Below are positions 6,344 to 6,968 of a stretch of 6,968 bases of DNA, one piece after another (the first letter of the stretch is position 1; every line of letters begins with the position of its first letter). Position numbers and translations under genes: made by a program. This DNA comes from Dehalococcoidia bacterium (GTDB lineage Bacteria > Chloroflexota > Dehalococcoidia > UBA2979), in the NCBI GenBank assembly GCA_030745285.1, contig JASLOV010000113.1, forward strand, positions 1 through 6,968, written 5' to 3'. The notes under the pieces were generated by a model, which made no database searches, was not told the origin of the DNA, and was given only the letters and a program-made list of their open reading frames with translations.

Positions 6344-6968
6344 TTGCCCGACTCCGCGCGTCCGCGCCCGACTTCCGCCACGGCGTCGCCGATCACGAAG
6401 CTGATCGAGGCGTTCCACCGCCTGCCCGGCATCGGGCCGAAGTCGGCGCAGCGGCTGGCCTACCACGTCCTGCGGTCCTCGGAGGAGGAGGCGCGCTCGC
6501 TCTCGGAGGCGCTGCTCGACGTCAAGGAGCATGTGGTGCTGTGCGAGCGCTGCCAGAACGTCGCGGACCGCTCGCCGTGCTACGTCTGCGAGGACGGGGG
6601 GCGCGACCGCAGCGTGATCTGCGTGGTCGAGGAGCCGCTCGACGTGCTGGCGATCGAGCGCACAGACGGCTTCAACGGCCTCTTCCACGTGCTGCACGGC
6701 GTGGTCTCTCCGGCGGACGGCATCGGGCCGGAGGACATCAAGATCGCGGAGCTGCTGGCACGGATCCGCGATGTCGACACGGGGGTGACGGAGGTGATTG
6801 TGGCGACGAACCCAAACCTTGAGGGAGAGGCGACGGCAATGTACCTTTCGCGCCTGCTCGGACCGCTCGAGATTCGTGTCACGCGGCTTGCCCGCGGTCT
6901 GCCGGCCGGCGCGGACCTCGAGTACGCGGACGACCTGACGCTGGGGCGCGCGCTCGAGTTCCGGCAGG
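6344..6968 (+). CDS. recR: recombination mediator protein RecR, nearly complete (3' end cut by window edge)
   Basis: RecR acts with RecO (and RecF) to load RecA on SSB-coated single-stranded DNA at gaps during recombinational repair. 208 codons are present and the frame runs off the window. Families of about 200 residues end soon after the 'TLGRALEFRQ' seen here, so only a few codons are missing. Visible domains are a helix-hairpin-helix 'RLPGIGPKSAQRLAYHVL' (26-43), a four-cysteine zinc finger (Cys67, 70, 79, 82 in 'CERC...CYVC') and a Toprim domain from 'VICVVEEPLDVL' (91-102) through 'VIVATNPNLEGEATAMYL' (151-168). The C-terminal signature is 'GLPAGADLEYADDLTLGRAL' (185-204). The start is TTG, 6 bases after the dnaX stop and in the same frame as dnaX, with GGAG upstream. 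The N-terminus is about 10-15 residues longer than usual and rich in Ser, Pro, Ala and Thr. Co-transcription with dnaX is likely. Confidence 0.95.
   Translation, partial: MPDSARPRPTSATASPITKLIEAFHRLPGIGPKSAQRLAYHVLRSSEEEARSLSEALLDVKEHVVLCERCQNVADRSPCYVCEDGGRDRSVICVVEEPLDVLAIERTDGFNGLFHVLHGVVSPADGIGPEDIKIAELLARIRDVDTGVTEVIVATNPNLEGEATAMYLSRLLGPLEIRVTRLARGLPAGADLEYADDLTLGRALEFRQ

Noticed and set aside
6541..6822. 93-aa open frame on the + strand and 100-aa frame on the - strand (6580-6882)
   Set aside because: Both are shadows of recR, which runs through the whole region with its zinc finger and Toprim motifs in frame.
1..6968. Mobile element, defence system, CRISPR array or toxin-antitoxin pair
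   Set aside because: No transposase, integrase, direct-repeat array or small two-gene module was seen. The window is almost fully occupied by conserved housekeeping genes.

Overview
The window is a compact, high-G+C (roughly two thirds by eye) bacterial housekeeping segment. All recognisable genes are on the + strand. The order is the end of nuoL, then nuoM, nuoN, ybeY, dnaX and a recR that is complete except for its last few codons. I found no tRNA, rRNA, CRISPR array, transposase, integrase or defence gene. The long open frames on the - strand are high-G+C antisense shadows of real genes.

Region 1 (2-3861) is the 3' end of a respiratory complex I operon. It encodes the three large antiporter-like proton-pumping subunits NuoL (C-terminal 294 residues only), NuoM (495 aa) and NuoN (495 aa). 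The genes are translationally coupled: the nuoL stop abuts the nuoM start, and the nuoM stop and nuoN start share one base (TGATG). The key Glu and Lys residues of the proton channels can be placed in all three.

Region 2 (3862-6968) begins after a 59-bp gap with a -10-like box six bases before the ybeY ATG, which suggests a leaderless ybeY transcript. YbeY (rRNA maturation endonuclease) carries an extra Gly/Glu-rich loop whose DNA resembles widespread small palindromic repeats. A 128-bp gap follows. It holds a strong GC hairpin and a -10-like box, and leads into dnaX (clamp-loader tau) and then recR (recombination mediator), only 6 bp after dnaX. ybaB/ebfC, which often sits between dnaX and recR, is absent here, and the usual ybeY partners phoH and era are not adjacent.

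The organism is an aerobic or otherwise respiring bacterium with a 14-subunit-type complex I. The G+C content, the near-absence of Shine-Dalgarno sequences at ybeY and dnaX with TAC(A/C)CT -10-like boxes, the DnaX C-terminal domain style and the gene order suggest Chloroflexota or a deep high-G+C actinobacterial lineage. This is a low-confidence impression. I see no undescribed multi-gene system. The points worth a second look are small: an imperfect 10-residue repeat in the DnaX linker, a lost zinc-site cysteine in DnaX, the YbeY insertion, the leaderless ybeY start, and the in-frame dnaX-recR junction.
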